Shown one piece after another: positions 7,460-15,505 of a stretch of DNA of 64,000 nt; position 1 is the stretch's first letter, and each line of letters opens with the position of its first letter. A program made the translations under genes and the position numbers. The notes beneath the pieces were generated by a model that had not been told where the DNA came from, made no database searches, and saw nothing but the letters and a program-made list of their open reading frames with translations. Origin of the DNA: Adhaeribacter aquaticus DSM 16391 (GTDB lineage Bacteria > Bacteroidota > Bacteroidia > Cytophagales > Hymenobacteraceae); contig NZ_KI421517.1 of the NCBI RefSeq assembly GCF_000473365.1, forward strand, positions 1,517,606-1,581,605, in the 5' to 3' direction.

Positions 7460-7489
7460 AAAAAAGGGGATGATAAACTCCCCTTTTTT
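7460..7489. terminator. Bidirectional intrinsic terminator
   Basis: An 11-bp perfect inverted repeat (arms 7460-7470 and 7479-7489; A-tract plus GGGGA against TCCCC plus T-tract, 8-nt loop) lies between the convergent 92-residue gene and the cytochrome c gene and can act in both directions. Confidence 0.8.
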
Positions 7490-7511
7490 ATTTTATATTT
7501 TTAACTAAATC

Positions 7512-8135
7512 TTAACGTAAAGACAAAATATAACGTGCCATTTCTTTAGCATCGCCCTGCGATAAGGTTGGGTGCGGACTCATTGGTACTTCGCCCCAAT
7601 TACCGGCGCCACCTTTTATAATTTTTGTAGCTAAGAAATTTAGGTTTTTCTCATTAGACTCATATTTCTGCGCAACTTCTTTATAAGCCGGGCCTACTAA
7701 TTTGTTATCTATCTGGTGGCAGGCTAAACAGTCAGATTTGCCAATTAAGGCTTTCCCTTTCTCAACATTAGCGCCACCTGCAGCTGCTTTAGGCTGAGCG
7801 GCCGCAGTAGCACCGGCAGCCGGAGTGGTAGTACCCGAAGTTGGCGTTGCGCCTGCAGCCGGAGTAGTAGTACCAGATGTGGCCGTTGCCCCTGCATTGG
7901 CTACCGGCGCAGCTTCCGTACTAACAGATGGTGTCTCTGACTCAGAAGCTACTTCTGTAGTACCTCCCTGAGCGTCTGTTCCGTTTTGTGCGCCATTGCC
8001 GCTGGAAGCAGACGAGTTTTCAGTTGGTTTATAATTCGGATCGTAATATTCTTCGCCTGCTTGTTTCTCTGAACTACCGCAGCTTGCTAAGAAAAGCATA
8101 TTACAAGCCGCCAATGCAAAAATTAATTTCTTCAT
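7512..8135 (-). CDS. Cytochrome c lipoprotein with long low-complexity linker
   Basis: A lipoprotein signal (MKKLIFALAACNMLFLASC, lipobox LASC) is followed by about 110 residues rich in Ala, Thr, Gly and Pro and then a class I cytochrome c domain. The haem motif is CLACH, with a distal Met ligand in EVPMSPHP. The domain is a short c-type monohaem domain with the usual final helix (AKEMARYILSLR). The product would sit on the outer leaflet of the inner membrane or inner leaflet of the outer membrane and carry electrons in the periplasm. The linker contains a repeated SGTTTPAAGAT unit. It is divergently oriented from ppnP. A C-terminal cytochrome on a flexible tether suits shuttling between membrane complexes. 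Confidence 0.85.
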   Translation of the reverse strand: MKKLIFALAACNMLFLASCGSSEKQAGEEYYDPNYKPTENSSASSGNGAQNGTDAQGGTTEVASESETPSVSTEAAPVANAGATATSGTTTPAAGATPTSGTTTPAAGATAAAQPKAAAGGANVEKGKALIGKSDCLACHQIDNKLVGPAYKEVAQKYESNEKNLNFLATKIIKGGAGNWGEVPMSPHPTLSQGDAKEMARYILSLR

Positions 8136-8446
8136 GATGTTTATTAAATAATTTTAAATTTTAGTTTTAAAGGGACGGTTCCATAAAATTTATGCCCCAA
8201 AGGTATTATACTTTTTTATCAAGTTTATACAAATTTCAATTTTGTCATTGAAATTCTACGAGCTTATACGTGTTTTGACATATATTGATATTGCCCTTAT
8301 TTATATGCACCCAAAATTCTTGCATAAGTTATTATTTTGGCAAAAATTTAATAATTAACAAAATAAAATATTTCTAAAATAATTTTAAAGTCCTTGCCTA
8401 TATTCGCCGCTTATTAAGAATAATAAAAGTTTTTATCTCTGAAAAT
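8136..8446. other. AT-rich divergent intergenic region
   Basis: This 311-base stretch separates the cytochrome c gene from ppnP and must hold both promoters. It is very AT-rich. The only candidate I see is TATATTCG (about 8399-8406), a near match to a Bacteroidota -7 box for ppnP; no clear -33 element accompanies it. No open frame, repeat or RNA gene is evident. Confidence 0.4.
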
Positions 8447-8470
8447 TACATAAATACATAAATACATAAA
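8447..8470 (+). repeat. Three tandem TACATAAA units in ppnP leader
   Basis: TACATAAA is repeated exactly three times at 8447-8470, ending 2 bases before the ppnP ATG. It lies where A-rich translation-initiation sequences act in Bacteroidota, so copy number could influence ribosome loading. Confidence 0.85.
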
Positions 8471-8472
8471 TC

Positions 8473-8754
8473 ATGATAAACGTAAACGAATATTTTAGTG
8501 GCACGGTGAAATCGTTGGGTTACCAATCACCAGAAGGCAAATCAACAGTTGGGGTAATGGAAGAAGGCGATTATGAGTTTGGTACATCCCAGCACGAAAT
8601 TATGACCGTAATAGAAGGTGAACTAACTGTTTTATTACCAGGCGATCAGGATTATAAAACTTTCACTAAAGGCCAAACCTTTGAAGTACCGGCTAACGCC
8701 TCCTTTAAAGTAAAATCAAAAGGCCAAACAGCTTATTTGTGCCAGTATCGCTAA
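8473..8754 (+). CDS. ppnP: Pyrimidine/purine nucleoside phosphorylase PpnP
   Basis: The 93-residue product matches PpnP (YaiE/DUF1255) over its full usual length. The family is a small RmlC-like cupin. The sequence starts MINVNEYFSGTVKSLGY and carries the family's HEIMTVIEGELTVLLPG, GQTFEVPANASFKVK and the final AYLCQY. Family members phosphorolyse a broad range of nucleosides to free base and ribose-1-phosphate in the cytoplasm, a salvage function. The ATG is set by the family start and is preceded by the TACATAAA repeats. It is monocistronic as far as can be seen. Confidence 0.93.
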   Translation: MINVNEYFSGTVKSLGYQSPEGKSTVGVMEEGDYEFGTSQHEIMTVIEGELTVLLPGDQDYKTFTKGQTFEVPANASFKVKSKGQTAYLCQYR

Positions 8755-8948
8755 AATAATTTTGTAAGAGAAATACTTAATACCTGTTTTATTTTGTATT
8801 TCTCTTACATTTTCCATTTTACCTCTCCATAGCTCCCCTACCTTTCTCCCAATCCTGCGTATTTTACTCCAGTAAATAAAACTCATTTTTAAGCTAAAAG
8901 AAACTATAGGCCCCACGGGAAACTTATAATCTTTGCAATATTTAAAAT

Positions 8949-9686
8949 ATGAATTTAGCAGGCAATACAGTACTTATTACCGGAGGGGCATCTGGCATTG
9001 GTTTTGCTCTGGCCGAGCGGTTTTTAAAGGCTGGCAGCCAAGTAGCTATTTGTGGTCGGCGAGAAGATAAATTAGCGGAAGCTGGACAAAAATTACCAGG
9101 TCTAAAAACTTTTGTCTGCGACATAGGGGCTGAAAGTGACCGACAAAATTTATTTTATTGGGTAAAAGATGAGGTACCACAGGTAAATATACTCTTAAAC
9201 AATGCCGGGATCCAGCGGCGGGTTCCATATACAGAGTTTGAGGAGAGCTGGCAGGAATTTCAGCAAGAAATCGCCATAAATCTGGAAGCACCTATTCATC
9301 TTTCAGCCTTATTTATTCCGCATTTGCAGAAGCAAAATAATTCGGCCATAATCAATGTTACTTCCGGATTAGCTTTTGTGCCGTTGGCCCAGGCGCCGGT
9401 ATACTCTGCCACCAAAGCGGCCTTGCATTCATTCACGTTATCGTTACGGTACCAATTAGCTAAAACGAATATCAAGGTAATAGAAATTATTCCACCTGCC
9501 GTACAAACCGATTTAGGTGGGCCGGGATTACACACCTTTGGCGTACCCTTACCTGATTTTGCCGATGCCATGATGGCAGGGTTAGCCTCCGGGCAGGAAG
9601 AGATTGGTTATGGTACCTCCGAAATATCCAGAATGGCCTCCCGGCAAGAGCTGGAACAGGTATTTAACCGAATGAATCCAAGCTAA
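8949..9686 (+). CDS. SDR-family oxidoreductase (DltE-like)
   Basis: This is a classical short-chain dehydrogenase of 245 residues. The NAD(P)-binding GGASGIGFALAE lies at about residues 12-23, NNAG at about 85-88, the catalytic Ser in NVTSGLAF, and Tyr/Lys in YSATKAALH. GRR after the second beta strand suggests NADP preference. The C-terminal part (PPAVQTDLGG) is like the DltE/YghA-type group annotated as oxidoreductases of unknown substrate. The substrate cannot be told from sequence. It is a stand-alone gene ahead of the DsbA-family gene, with a 107-base gap that probably holds the next promoter. Confidence 0.88.
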   Translation: MNLAGNTVLITGGASGIGFALAERFLKAGSQVAICGRREDKLAEAGQKLPGLKTFVCDIGAESDRQNLFYWVKDEVPQVNILLNNAGIQRRVPYTEFEESWQEFQQEIAINLEAPIHLSALFIPHLQKQNNSAIINVTSGLAFVPLAQAPVYSATKAALHSFTLSLRYQLAKTNIKVIEIIPPAVQTDLGGPGLHTFGVPLPDFADAMMAGLASGQEEIGYGTSEISRMASRQELEQVFNRMNPS

Positions 9687-9793
9687 AAAAAGTGGCACTA
9701 CCTTTGAGCAATTTACTTAGTCAAAGTTTATCTTCTTCCTATAAGGTAAAAGGTACATCTTGACAGTTTTAATTTATTATTTAAAGAGAAAAA

Positions 9794-10501
9794 ATGAAAA
9801 TTGATATATGGTCAGATATAGCCTGTCCGTTTTGCTATATCGGGAAACGCAAATTTGAGCAAGCCTTAGAACAATTTCCGCATAAAGACCAGGTGGAAGT
9901 AGTGTGGCATAGCTTCCAGTTAGATCCGGAAATGCAATTTGTACCAGGCAAAAGCATCAACGAAGTATTGGCTGAGAAAAAAGGTTGGAGCCCACAACAG
10001 GCAAAGCAAATGAATGCCCAGGTAACCGGCATGGCAAAAGAAGTAGGTTTAGACTACAACATGGACCAAACCATTCCGGCTAATACATTCCATGCTCACC
10101 GGCTTACTCATTTAGCTGCCAAACACGGGTTACAAGATCAGGCGGAAGAACGTCTTTTCCAGGCTTATTTTATGGAAGGTAAAAACATTGGCGATACTGA
10201 TACGCTGGTTCAGTTAGGAACAGAAATAGGCTTGGAGGAAGCGCTGGTTCGGCAGACTTTAGAAAATAACTTATTTGCTAATGAAGTAAACCAGGATAGC
10301 TTTGAAGCCCAGCAATTAGGCATCAGGGGCGTTCCCTTCTTTGTATTAAACCGCAAATACGGAGTTTCAGGAGCGCAACCCTCTGAATTATTTTTACAAA
10401 CGCTGGAAAAAGTTTGGGAGGAAGAAAAGCCTGTTATTACGCCTATCACTACGAACGAAGGGCAAGATGCTTCTTGTTCTGATGGGATGTGCGAAGTCTA
10501 G
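9794..10501 (+). CDS. DsbA-family oxidoreductase (FrnE-like)
   Basis: The 235-residue product has a thioredoxin fold with the CPFC active site near the N-terminus (WSDIACPFCYIGKRKFE). A helical insertion follows, then the cis-Pro region GIRGVPFFVLNRKYGVSGAQ. There is no signal peptide, so it acts in the cytoplasm like FrnE-type DsbA homologues, which have disulfide oxidoreductase or isomerase activity and are linked to polyketide and stress functions in other bacteria. A Cys-containing tail (DASCSDGMCEV) may be a second redox or metal site and is unusual to see so close to the end. It ends directly at a 20-bp-arm terminator. Confidence 0.9.
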   Translation: MKIDIWSDIACPFCYIGKRKFEQALEQFPHKDQVEVVWHSFQLDPEMQFVPGKSINEVLAEKKGWSPQQAKQMNAQVTGMAKEVGLDYNMDQTIPANTFHAHRLTHLAAKHGLQDQAEERLFQAYFMEGKNIGDTDTLVQLGTEIGLEEALVRQTLENNLFANEVNQDSFEAQQLGIRGVPFFVLNRKYGVSGAQPSELFLQTLEKVWEEEKPVITPITTNEGQDASCSDGMCEV

Positions 10502-10547
10502 TTTATAAAAAAGAGGGGCTGGTAAATCAGCCCCTCTTTTTTATAAA
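10502..10547. terminator. Extended symmetric terminator, 20-bp perfect arms
   Basis: Arms 10502-10521 and 10528-10547 are perfectly complementary around a 6-nt loop. The A-tract and T-tract pair with each other and pairing continues 5 bp past the T-tract. It begins on the base after the DsbA-family stop and ends just before the stop of the convergent porin-like gene. Confidence 0.92.
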
Positions 10548-10548
10548 C

Positions 10549-11148
10549 TTATTTGCCAAATAATTTATACCCTAGACTTACCAGAACTTGCTGGTTACCT
10601 ATATCGTAACTAGTACTTTGGTTGGTATATTCTCTATTAACACGTTCGTACCGTAAATCAGCAGAAAAACTAGATATATCAATGCCAACTCCTGCCTGAA
10701 AACCCCAATCCGTTTTGTCTAAATAGTTTTCTATTCGCTCTTCTCCCAATTTCCCATTCATCAGTACTGAAGCCACCGGCCCCGCCTGAATTCTAACTAA
10801 GTTTAATAAGCTAAAACCTACCAATACTGGCACATCCAGCCGATTAAACCGTGCTCTTATCTCTTCTACGTTATTGCTGCTTATTTCTTTCCGTTCTAAT
10901 TTACCTCCAGTAGTTGAAAAATAAGCTTCTGGTTGTACCGTAAACCCTGCTGCTTTTAACCGTACAAAAGCGCCGGCATGGTAACCGGTAATACTTCCTT
11001 CATCTTTAAATTGATATAAATTGTTTTTAAGGTTGTTTACATCAACAGTTGAAGAACTTGCCCCTACTTTAAGGCCCAGACTAACTTGAGCTTGCGCAAC
11101 CATTCCGGTTGTAAGCATAACAAACAAAATAAGTATTCCTTTTTTCAT
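10549..11148 (-). CDS. Outer-membrane beta-barrel protein (PorT-like family)
   Basis: The 199-residue product has a Sec signal peptide (MKKGILILFVMLTTGMVAQA) and then alternating amphipathic strands, as in VSLGLKVGASSS, GYHAGAFVRLKAAGF and FSADLRYERVN. It ends QVLVSLGYKLFGK, with the amphipathic strand and C-terminal aromatic-type signal of an eight-stranded porin-family barrel. It should insert in the outer membrane. Bacteroidota have many such barrels, and the ligand or role is not predictable. The 5' region holds a striking 16-bp inverted repeat with a 60-bp spacer that may control it. Confidence 0.8.
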   Translation of the reverse strand: MKKGILILFVMLTTGMVAQAQVSLGLKVGASSSTVDVNNLKNNLYQFKDEGSITGYHAGAFVRLKAAGFTVQPEAYFSTTGGKLERKEISSNNVEEIRARFNRLDVPVLVGFSLLNLVRIQAGPVASVLMNGKLGEERIENYLDKTDWGFQAGVGIDISSFSADLRYERVNREYTNQSTSYDIGNQQVLVSLGYKLFGK

Positions 11149-11159
11149 GATTTTGAAAA

Positions 11160-11251
11160 TTATTGGTTGAGTTTACGAAAGTAAAATGATAGGGATTTTT
11201 AAAATCTACCAGATTATCCTATCTATTTATCTTTTTAAACTCAACCAATAA
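11160..11251. repeat. 92-bp element bounded by 16-bp perfect inverted repeats
   Basis: The 16-mer TTATTGGTTGAGTTTA at 11160-11175 is exactly inverted at 11236-11251, with 60 bp between. It lies directly upstream of the porin-like gene, and no flanking direct duplication is visible. It could be a long-range regulatory hairpin or a small MITE-like insertion. Confidence 0.85.
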
Positions 11252-11352
11252 ACGTACCATTTTGCTAATATTGCTTTCCTAATATTAAGTGGTTTTAATA
11301 TATTTTTTATAAATCAATTACCTTCTAGGAGAACAGACTATTAATTTCAGAC

Positions 11353-11814
11353 ATGGATTACACTTTTCAAATACTTAAAGCTACCCGCACTAATTTCTTA
11401 AACCTGATTAATGGCTTATCCCTGGACGCTGTAAATGCCATACCTGCTGGTTTTAATAACAATATTATCTGGAATTTCGGGCACATTATTGCTGCTCAAC
11501 AAGTATTATGTTATAAAATGAGCCAGGTTACTCCCCGGGTAGAAGAAGAAATTATAACTAAATACCAAAAAGGAACCAAGCCAACAGCCTATGTATCACA
11601 AGCCGAACTAGAACTGCTAAAGAGCTATCTTTTTTCAACTATAGATTTTTTAGCTGAAGATTTTGAAAACAATATTTTTAGACCATTTACGCCTTATAAA
11701 ACCAGTTTAGGCAGCACCGTTTCTTCTATTGAAGGGGCAATTCAGCTTTTACCTATGCACGATGGCTTACACTTAGGTTATGCCATGGCCTTACGAAAAC
11801 TGGTTCAGAAATAA
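11353..11814 (+). CDS. DinB-family protein
   Basis: The 153-residue four-helix-bundle protein has the DinB/YfiT layout: an N-terminal helix with TRTNFLNLINGLSLDAVNAIP, the metal-site histidine in WNFGHIIAAQQVL, and the second metal region near the end in LLPMHDGLHLGYA. The family binds a divalent metal through histidines and includes thiol-transferases and damage-induced proteins; most members have no known substrate. Length is normal for the family. It lies in a convergent arrangement with the DUF885 gene, only 15 bases away. Confidence 0.85.
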   Translation: MDYTFQILKATRTNFLNLINGLSLDAVNAIPAGFNNNIIWNFGHIIAAQQVLCYKMSQVTPRVEEEIITKYQKGTKPTAYVSQAELELLKSYLFSTIDFLAEDFENNIFRPFTPYKTSLGSTVSSIEGAIQLLPMHDGLHLGYAMALRKLVQK

Positions 11815-11829
11815 CGGATGAGCTAGTTA

Positions 11830-13614
11830 TCAATCATCCAGCATCAATTCCCTAATGTGGCGGACAGGTGCACTGCCGTAACTTAAAAATTGTTCGTGGA
11901 AATTTTTCAAACTAAAGGCTTTTCCTTGTTGCTTTTTTAAGTCCTGGCGTAAATCATGTATTTCGGTAAAGCCGGTAAAATAACTAGCTAATTGTACCTG
12001 ACTTAAAGTGGCACGCCGCAATTTTTCCTGGGCTTCTGCTTCTTCCTGAAAACCTTCATCCCTTAACATTTTAATAGCTTCTGCCTCTTTAATGTTTTGC
12101 ACATGCACACCATAATCCAATATAGCATTAAGCGTAACCCGCAAATTCCATTTATACCACATTAGCCACAGTTCCGGCGAGTTGTTTCCGTACCCCTCCT
12201 CCAGCATCATTTGCTCAGCATAAACCGCCCATCCCTCAATCATGGCCCCGTTACCTAACACGGCCTTTATTACAGAGGGCGACCGGTTACTATAAATTAA
12301 TTGGGTATAATGTCCCGGAATGGCTTCATGAATATTCAGGATTTGCATCATATAACGGTTGTATTCGCGCAAATAGCTTTCAGCAGCTTTTGGGGAATAT
12401 TGCGTTATGGGCATAACATTATAATAGGTTATAGCTTCTTTATCATAAGGGCCAGGAGCGGAAACCGAAGCACCAGCAATCCCCTGCATATAAGGCGGGG
12501 TAATCCTGACTTTAAGAGGCTTGGTCGGATCTTGCGTGAGCAGATTTTTAGCATTAACAAATTTTACCAGTTCCGGAATATGATTTTGAATAGCTATCAG
12601 AAAAGAGTCTTTAGGAACATGGTTTTGAGAAATCCGGCTTATAAGAGATTTAACAGCGGGTAATCCTTTGGGCATGGGTACACCAGGAAAGTATTTTGGC
12701 CAAAGCTCTTCCGTAAGCCGTAGCATCTCCTGGTGCAATTTCCGCTTTCGCAAAACTGCTTTTTGATAAATTTCATTCGCAGTAAAACCTGATTCTAAAT
12801 CAAAATTAAATTTGCGCGCATACAAAGATGAGCCAATCCGAAAACTCCGGCTTTTACCTGCTGAAACTGCCGGCAATACTTTATATTCTAAATGGCGCAG
12901 GTAGTTTTCAATAGCCAGTCGGGTTATTTCTATACGCTGTTTAAGTATTTCCTTTTCGTGGGGAGCCAGATCCGATTTTGCAACTGAATCCTGTAGAGCA
13001 GGCCCAAATACAGTTAATGCGCCTTTGTTTTGCAGAATGGCTAATTGGGTATGCTCTAAAGTTGGTTTTTCTAAATTATCTATTGCAGTTTCATAGTATA
13101 TTATACTTCTTGCTAATTTTTCACCAATAACCCGGAGCCGGTTAGTAAGGTTGTCGTGCCGACTGTTTAGTACTTCAGCCACGCCACTGCCTATATTATA
13201 CCGGGCCGGATTCCATTTATACTCTTCAAATTCAGTAATTTCCCAAATAGTTTTATTCAGGTGATTCTGAATCATGTAATAATCAGTCCGGTTATTAGGT
13301 GAAAGTTTATGTAAGGCATGAGCTTCTAACTCCTTTAGAAATCCCTTGTAAGATCTTTCCAGGTTCTTCCGGTAATTAGCCGTAGGAACAACCAATGCTG
13401 TATCGTAATTATGGAAACCCTGAGAACTAGCCCATTCCGGATTTAACCGCCAAAACTTATGTAAAAGATTTTCTTTAAAGGCATCAAAAGCGACATCCTC
13501 TTCTGATATAGTATCCGTTCCACCGGTTACACTTTGTTTTGAATCGCATGCCACCAAAAAAATGCCGCTGCTAAACACGAGCGGCCAGAGAACCAGAAGT
13601 AAATATTTTTTCAT
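11830..13614 (-). CDS. DUF885 lipoprotein, predicted metallopeptidase-like
   Basis: The product is about 594 residues of the DUF885 family. A lipoprotein leader (MKKYLLLVLWPLVF... with lipobox LVAC) is followed by the long helical DUF885 fold with HEAIPGHYTQL, the conserved HExxxGH-like motif that suggests zinc binding and peptidase activity, and EGWAVYAEQMMLEEGY. The reaction is not established for this member. I choose the second ATG of an ATGATG pair (13614). The frame is open 21 residues further upstream, but that would overlap the DUF2905 gene and spoil the signal peptide. It should be anchored facing the periplasm. Confidence 0.85.
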   Translation of the reverse strand: MKKYLLLVLWPLVFSSGIFLVACDSKQSVTGGTDTISEEDVAFDAFKENLLHKFWRLNPEWASSQGFHNYDTALVVPTANYRKNLERSYKGFLKELEAHALHKLSPNNRTDYYMIQNHLNKTIWEITEFEEYKWNPARYNIGSGVAEVLNSRHDNLTNRLRVIGEKLARSIIYYETAIDNLEKPTLEHTQLAILQNKGALTVFGPALQDSVAKSDLAPHEKEILKQRIEITRLAIENYLRHLEYKVLPAVSAGKSRSFRIGSSLYARKFNFDLESGFTANEIYQKAVLRKRKLHQEMLRLTEELWPKYFPGVPMPKGLPAVKSLISRISQNHVPKDSFLIAIQNHIPELVKFVNAKNLLTQDPTKPLKVRITPPYMQGIAGASVSAPGPYDKEAITYYNVMPITQYSPKAAESYLREYNRYMMQILNIHEAIPGHYTQLIYSNRSPSVIKAVLGNGAMIEGWAVYAEQMMLEEGYGNNSPELWLMWYKWNLRVTLNAILDYGVHVQNIKEAEAIKMLRDEGFQEEAEAQEKLRRATLSQVQLASYFTGFTEIHDLRQDLKKQQGKAFSLKNFHEQFLSYGSAPVRHIRELMLDD

Positions 13615-13642
13615 CATGCACCAAGCCAACTTAACTCCCGCT

Positions 13643-13864
13643 TTAGAAAAGCCTTCGGATAACCCACATAACCGCACTAAACAAGATACTCAGCAACAGC
13701 ATGCTTACTATTGGGGCGTAAAATTTAAAATTAGGACGCTCAATCCGAATATCACCTGGCAGATTACCAAACCAGTTTAGCTTGTTGCCAAATAACCAGA
13801 TAATGAGGCCAATAAAAGCAATGCCCAAACCGGCAAATAATATTATTTTCCCTATAGGTTGCAT
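13643..13864 (-). CDS. DUF2905 small membrane protein
   Basis: The 73-residue product has two transmembrane helices (LFAGLGIAFIGLIIWLF and YAPIVSMLLLSILFSAVMW) separated by WFGNLPGDIRIERPNFKFY, the signature loop of the DUF2905 family. Its function is unknown; the loop is the conserved part in all members. It lies 28 bases upstream of the DUF885 start, so the two could be co-transcribed. Confidence 0.88.
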   Translation of the reverse strand: MQPIGKIILFAGLGIAFIGLIIWLFGNKLNWFGNLPGDIRIERPNFKFYAPIVSMLLLSILFSAVMWVIRRLF

Positions 13865-13927
13865 AACTTATAATTCTTAAACAAACCAGTAGTTTATACT
13901 TAACTCCTGGCACCTTTAAAGGTTGCT

Positions 13928-14539
13928 TTAGAAAATAAACCGGGCATTAAACGCCAGATTTAAAATTTTTCCAAAGCCTAAATGCTTGTTATTTAGAAAA
14001 CTAACCAGGGCTAAATCATGGGTACCAATTTCCGGAGAAAAAGCAATTCGTTTTATACCTGATTGTTGGTTTCCTACTGTTTTACTGATGCTAAATCCCA
14101 GATATGGTGTAAACCGAAAGCTGGTAGTCCACCAATAATATCCATCCGGATACCTGGCTGGCCAGGTAGTATGAAATTGGCGGCCTATGGAATAACTAAT
14201 TCCTGTTCCTATTTTAAGGGGTTCCAGCATGATGCCATTCTTAAACTCCCACAGCACTGGATGGTAAGAGGTTTTAGCCGTTATAATATGGATACTGGTA
14301 TTGGTTTCGAATCCTGGAGTTATGCCGTATAAAAATTCGGTATCCACCTTGTCCCGTAGGTAGCTATAGCCAGGACCAACCGCTAATAACCCAATGTTGC
14401 CGGCAAATTGTATGGCTACATGGTCTGGTAAATACCAGGGCCTGTCGGTATTTGAATTCTGCGAGTCCTGTGCTTTGCCAGAGTGGGCCCTTAATACTAG
14501 CAGGGAAAATATAAATAAGGGTAAATATTTTAGCTTCAT
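13928..14539 (-). CDS. Putative outer-membrane barrel protein of unknown role
   Basis: The 203-residue product has a signal peptide (LPLFIFSLLVLRAHSGKAQ). Many amphipathic strands follow, with aromatic girdles (GNIGLLAVGPGYSYL, YWWTTSFRFTPYLGFSISK), and the protein ends LNLAFNARFIF. The C-terminal Phe and strand pattern fit an outer-membrane barrel. I do not recognise the family. It is co-directional with the metallophosphoesterase gene, whose stop lies 11 bases upstream of its start, so the two may form a small operon. The function could be linked to that enzyme but nothing shows it. Confidence 0.7.
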   Translation of the reverse strand: MKLKYLPLFIFSLLVLRAHSGKAQDSQNSNTDRPWYLPDHVAIQFAGNIGLLAVGPGYSYLRDKVDTEFLYGITPGFETNTSIHIITAKTSYHPVLWEFKNGIMLEPLKIGTGISYSIGRQFHTTWPARYPDGYYWWTTSFRFTPYLGFSISKTVGNQQSGIKRIAFSPEIGTHDLALVSFLNNKHLGFGKILNLAFNARFIF

Positions 14540-14550
14540 GGATAATCTGC

Positions 14551-15387
14551 TTAAAATTTGATTACTTCATAAGTCACCTTTTCACCTATTATAGTCATGA
14601 GTACAAAAGATTGCTTTTCCACACTGCCAATAATTAAATAGTTTTGGTTATCGTTGTAAGGCTGCTTAAAACTATGGGTATGTTGGTGCCCATGGATGGA
14701 ATACTTTACCTTGTAATTCCGAACGATGGAAGCAAATGGCTCTTCTTTAGCCCTATTATAATCAGGATCATATGGGGCCACATGACTAACTATAAAGGCA
14801 TTCTTATAATTATTTACATCTTTCAGGCTGTTTTCCATATAGTCAAAAAGTGGGATATCACTTTCAAACTCCATGGTATTGGTATTCATAAAAACAAACC
14901 GGTTGGCCCCAACCTGAAAAGAGAAATCGTAGGGTCCGTACATGTTGCGGTACACTTTTTTCCCATTGGCCACACAATCGTGGTTGCCTAAAACCACGAC
15001 ATAAGGCATGGCTAACTTCTTCAGAATCTGGTGTTGCCATCGGTATTCTTCCAACAAACCAAAATCAGAAATATCTCCGCCATGAATTACAAAGTGAATC
15101 CGACTTTTTTTGTTGGCATTAATATCATTAATAACGTTAACTACCTTCTTTGTTTCATCATAAAAACGCTGGGTATCAGAAATCAAAGCTATTCTTAAGG
15201 TATCAGTAGCTGTTATACCTAAGGCAGTAATCTTATCAATATTTTTCTGGTTTAAATTTTTTTCGTCAGAAGCCAGTAAAACTTCATTGGGGCTATAATC
15301 GAATGGGTCGCAGGAAACGCCCATGAAAAGCAATACCAGTACCAGCAAATAACCCAAGGTCCGCTGGTAAAAATACACTTGTTTCAT
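14551..15387 (-). CDS. Metallophosphoesterase lipoprotein
   Basis: The 278-residue product has a lipoprotein signal (lipobox GVSC after LLVLVLLFM) and a calcineurin-like phosphoesterase domain. All motif blocks are visible: ISDTQ (DxH block with Gln in place of His), GGDISD, GNHD, SHVAP and HGHQHTH. The first-block Gln is common in this subgroup and does not by itself imply loss of activity. The enzyme would hydrolyse phosphomonoesters or diesters at the periplasmic face; the substrate is unknown. It lies 11 bases ahead of the barrel-like gene. Confidence 0.85.
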   Translation of the reverse strand: MKQVYFYQRTLGYLLVLVLLFMGVSCDPFDYSPNEVLLASDEKNLNQKNIDKITALGITATDTLRIALISDTQRFYDETKKVVNVINDINANKKSRIHFVIHGGDISDFGLLEEYRWQHQILKKLAMPYVVVLGNHDCVANGKKVYRNMYGPYDFSFQVGANRFVFMNTNTMEFESDIPLFDYMENSLKDVNNYKNAFIVSHVAPYDPDYNRAKEEPFASIVRNYKVKYSIHGHQHTHSFKQPYNDNQNYLIIGSVEKQSFVLMTIIGEKVTYEVIKF

Positions 15388-15505
15388 TTGTAAAAAGTAT
15401 CAATATCAAAATATTACTATACTTATACTTTTTACCTGAACCTGTAGTTACAAAACAATTATATTCTATATTATTTAAAATCCTAAATAATAAAGTAGCA
15501 CTTAG

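Noticed and set aside
15469-15492. AT-only hairpin past topB
   Set aside because: All-A/T 9-bp stem without a T-tract; too weak to call a terminator.
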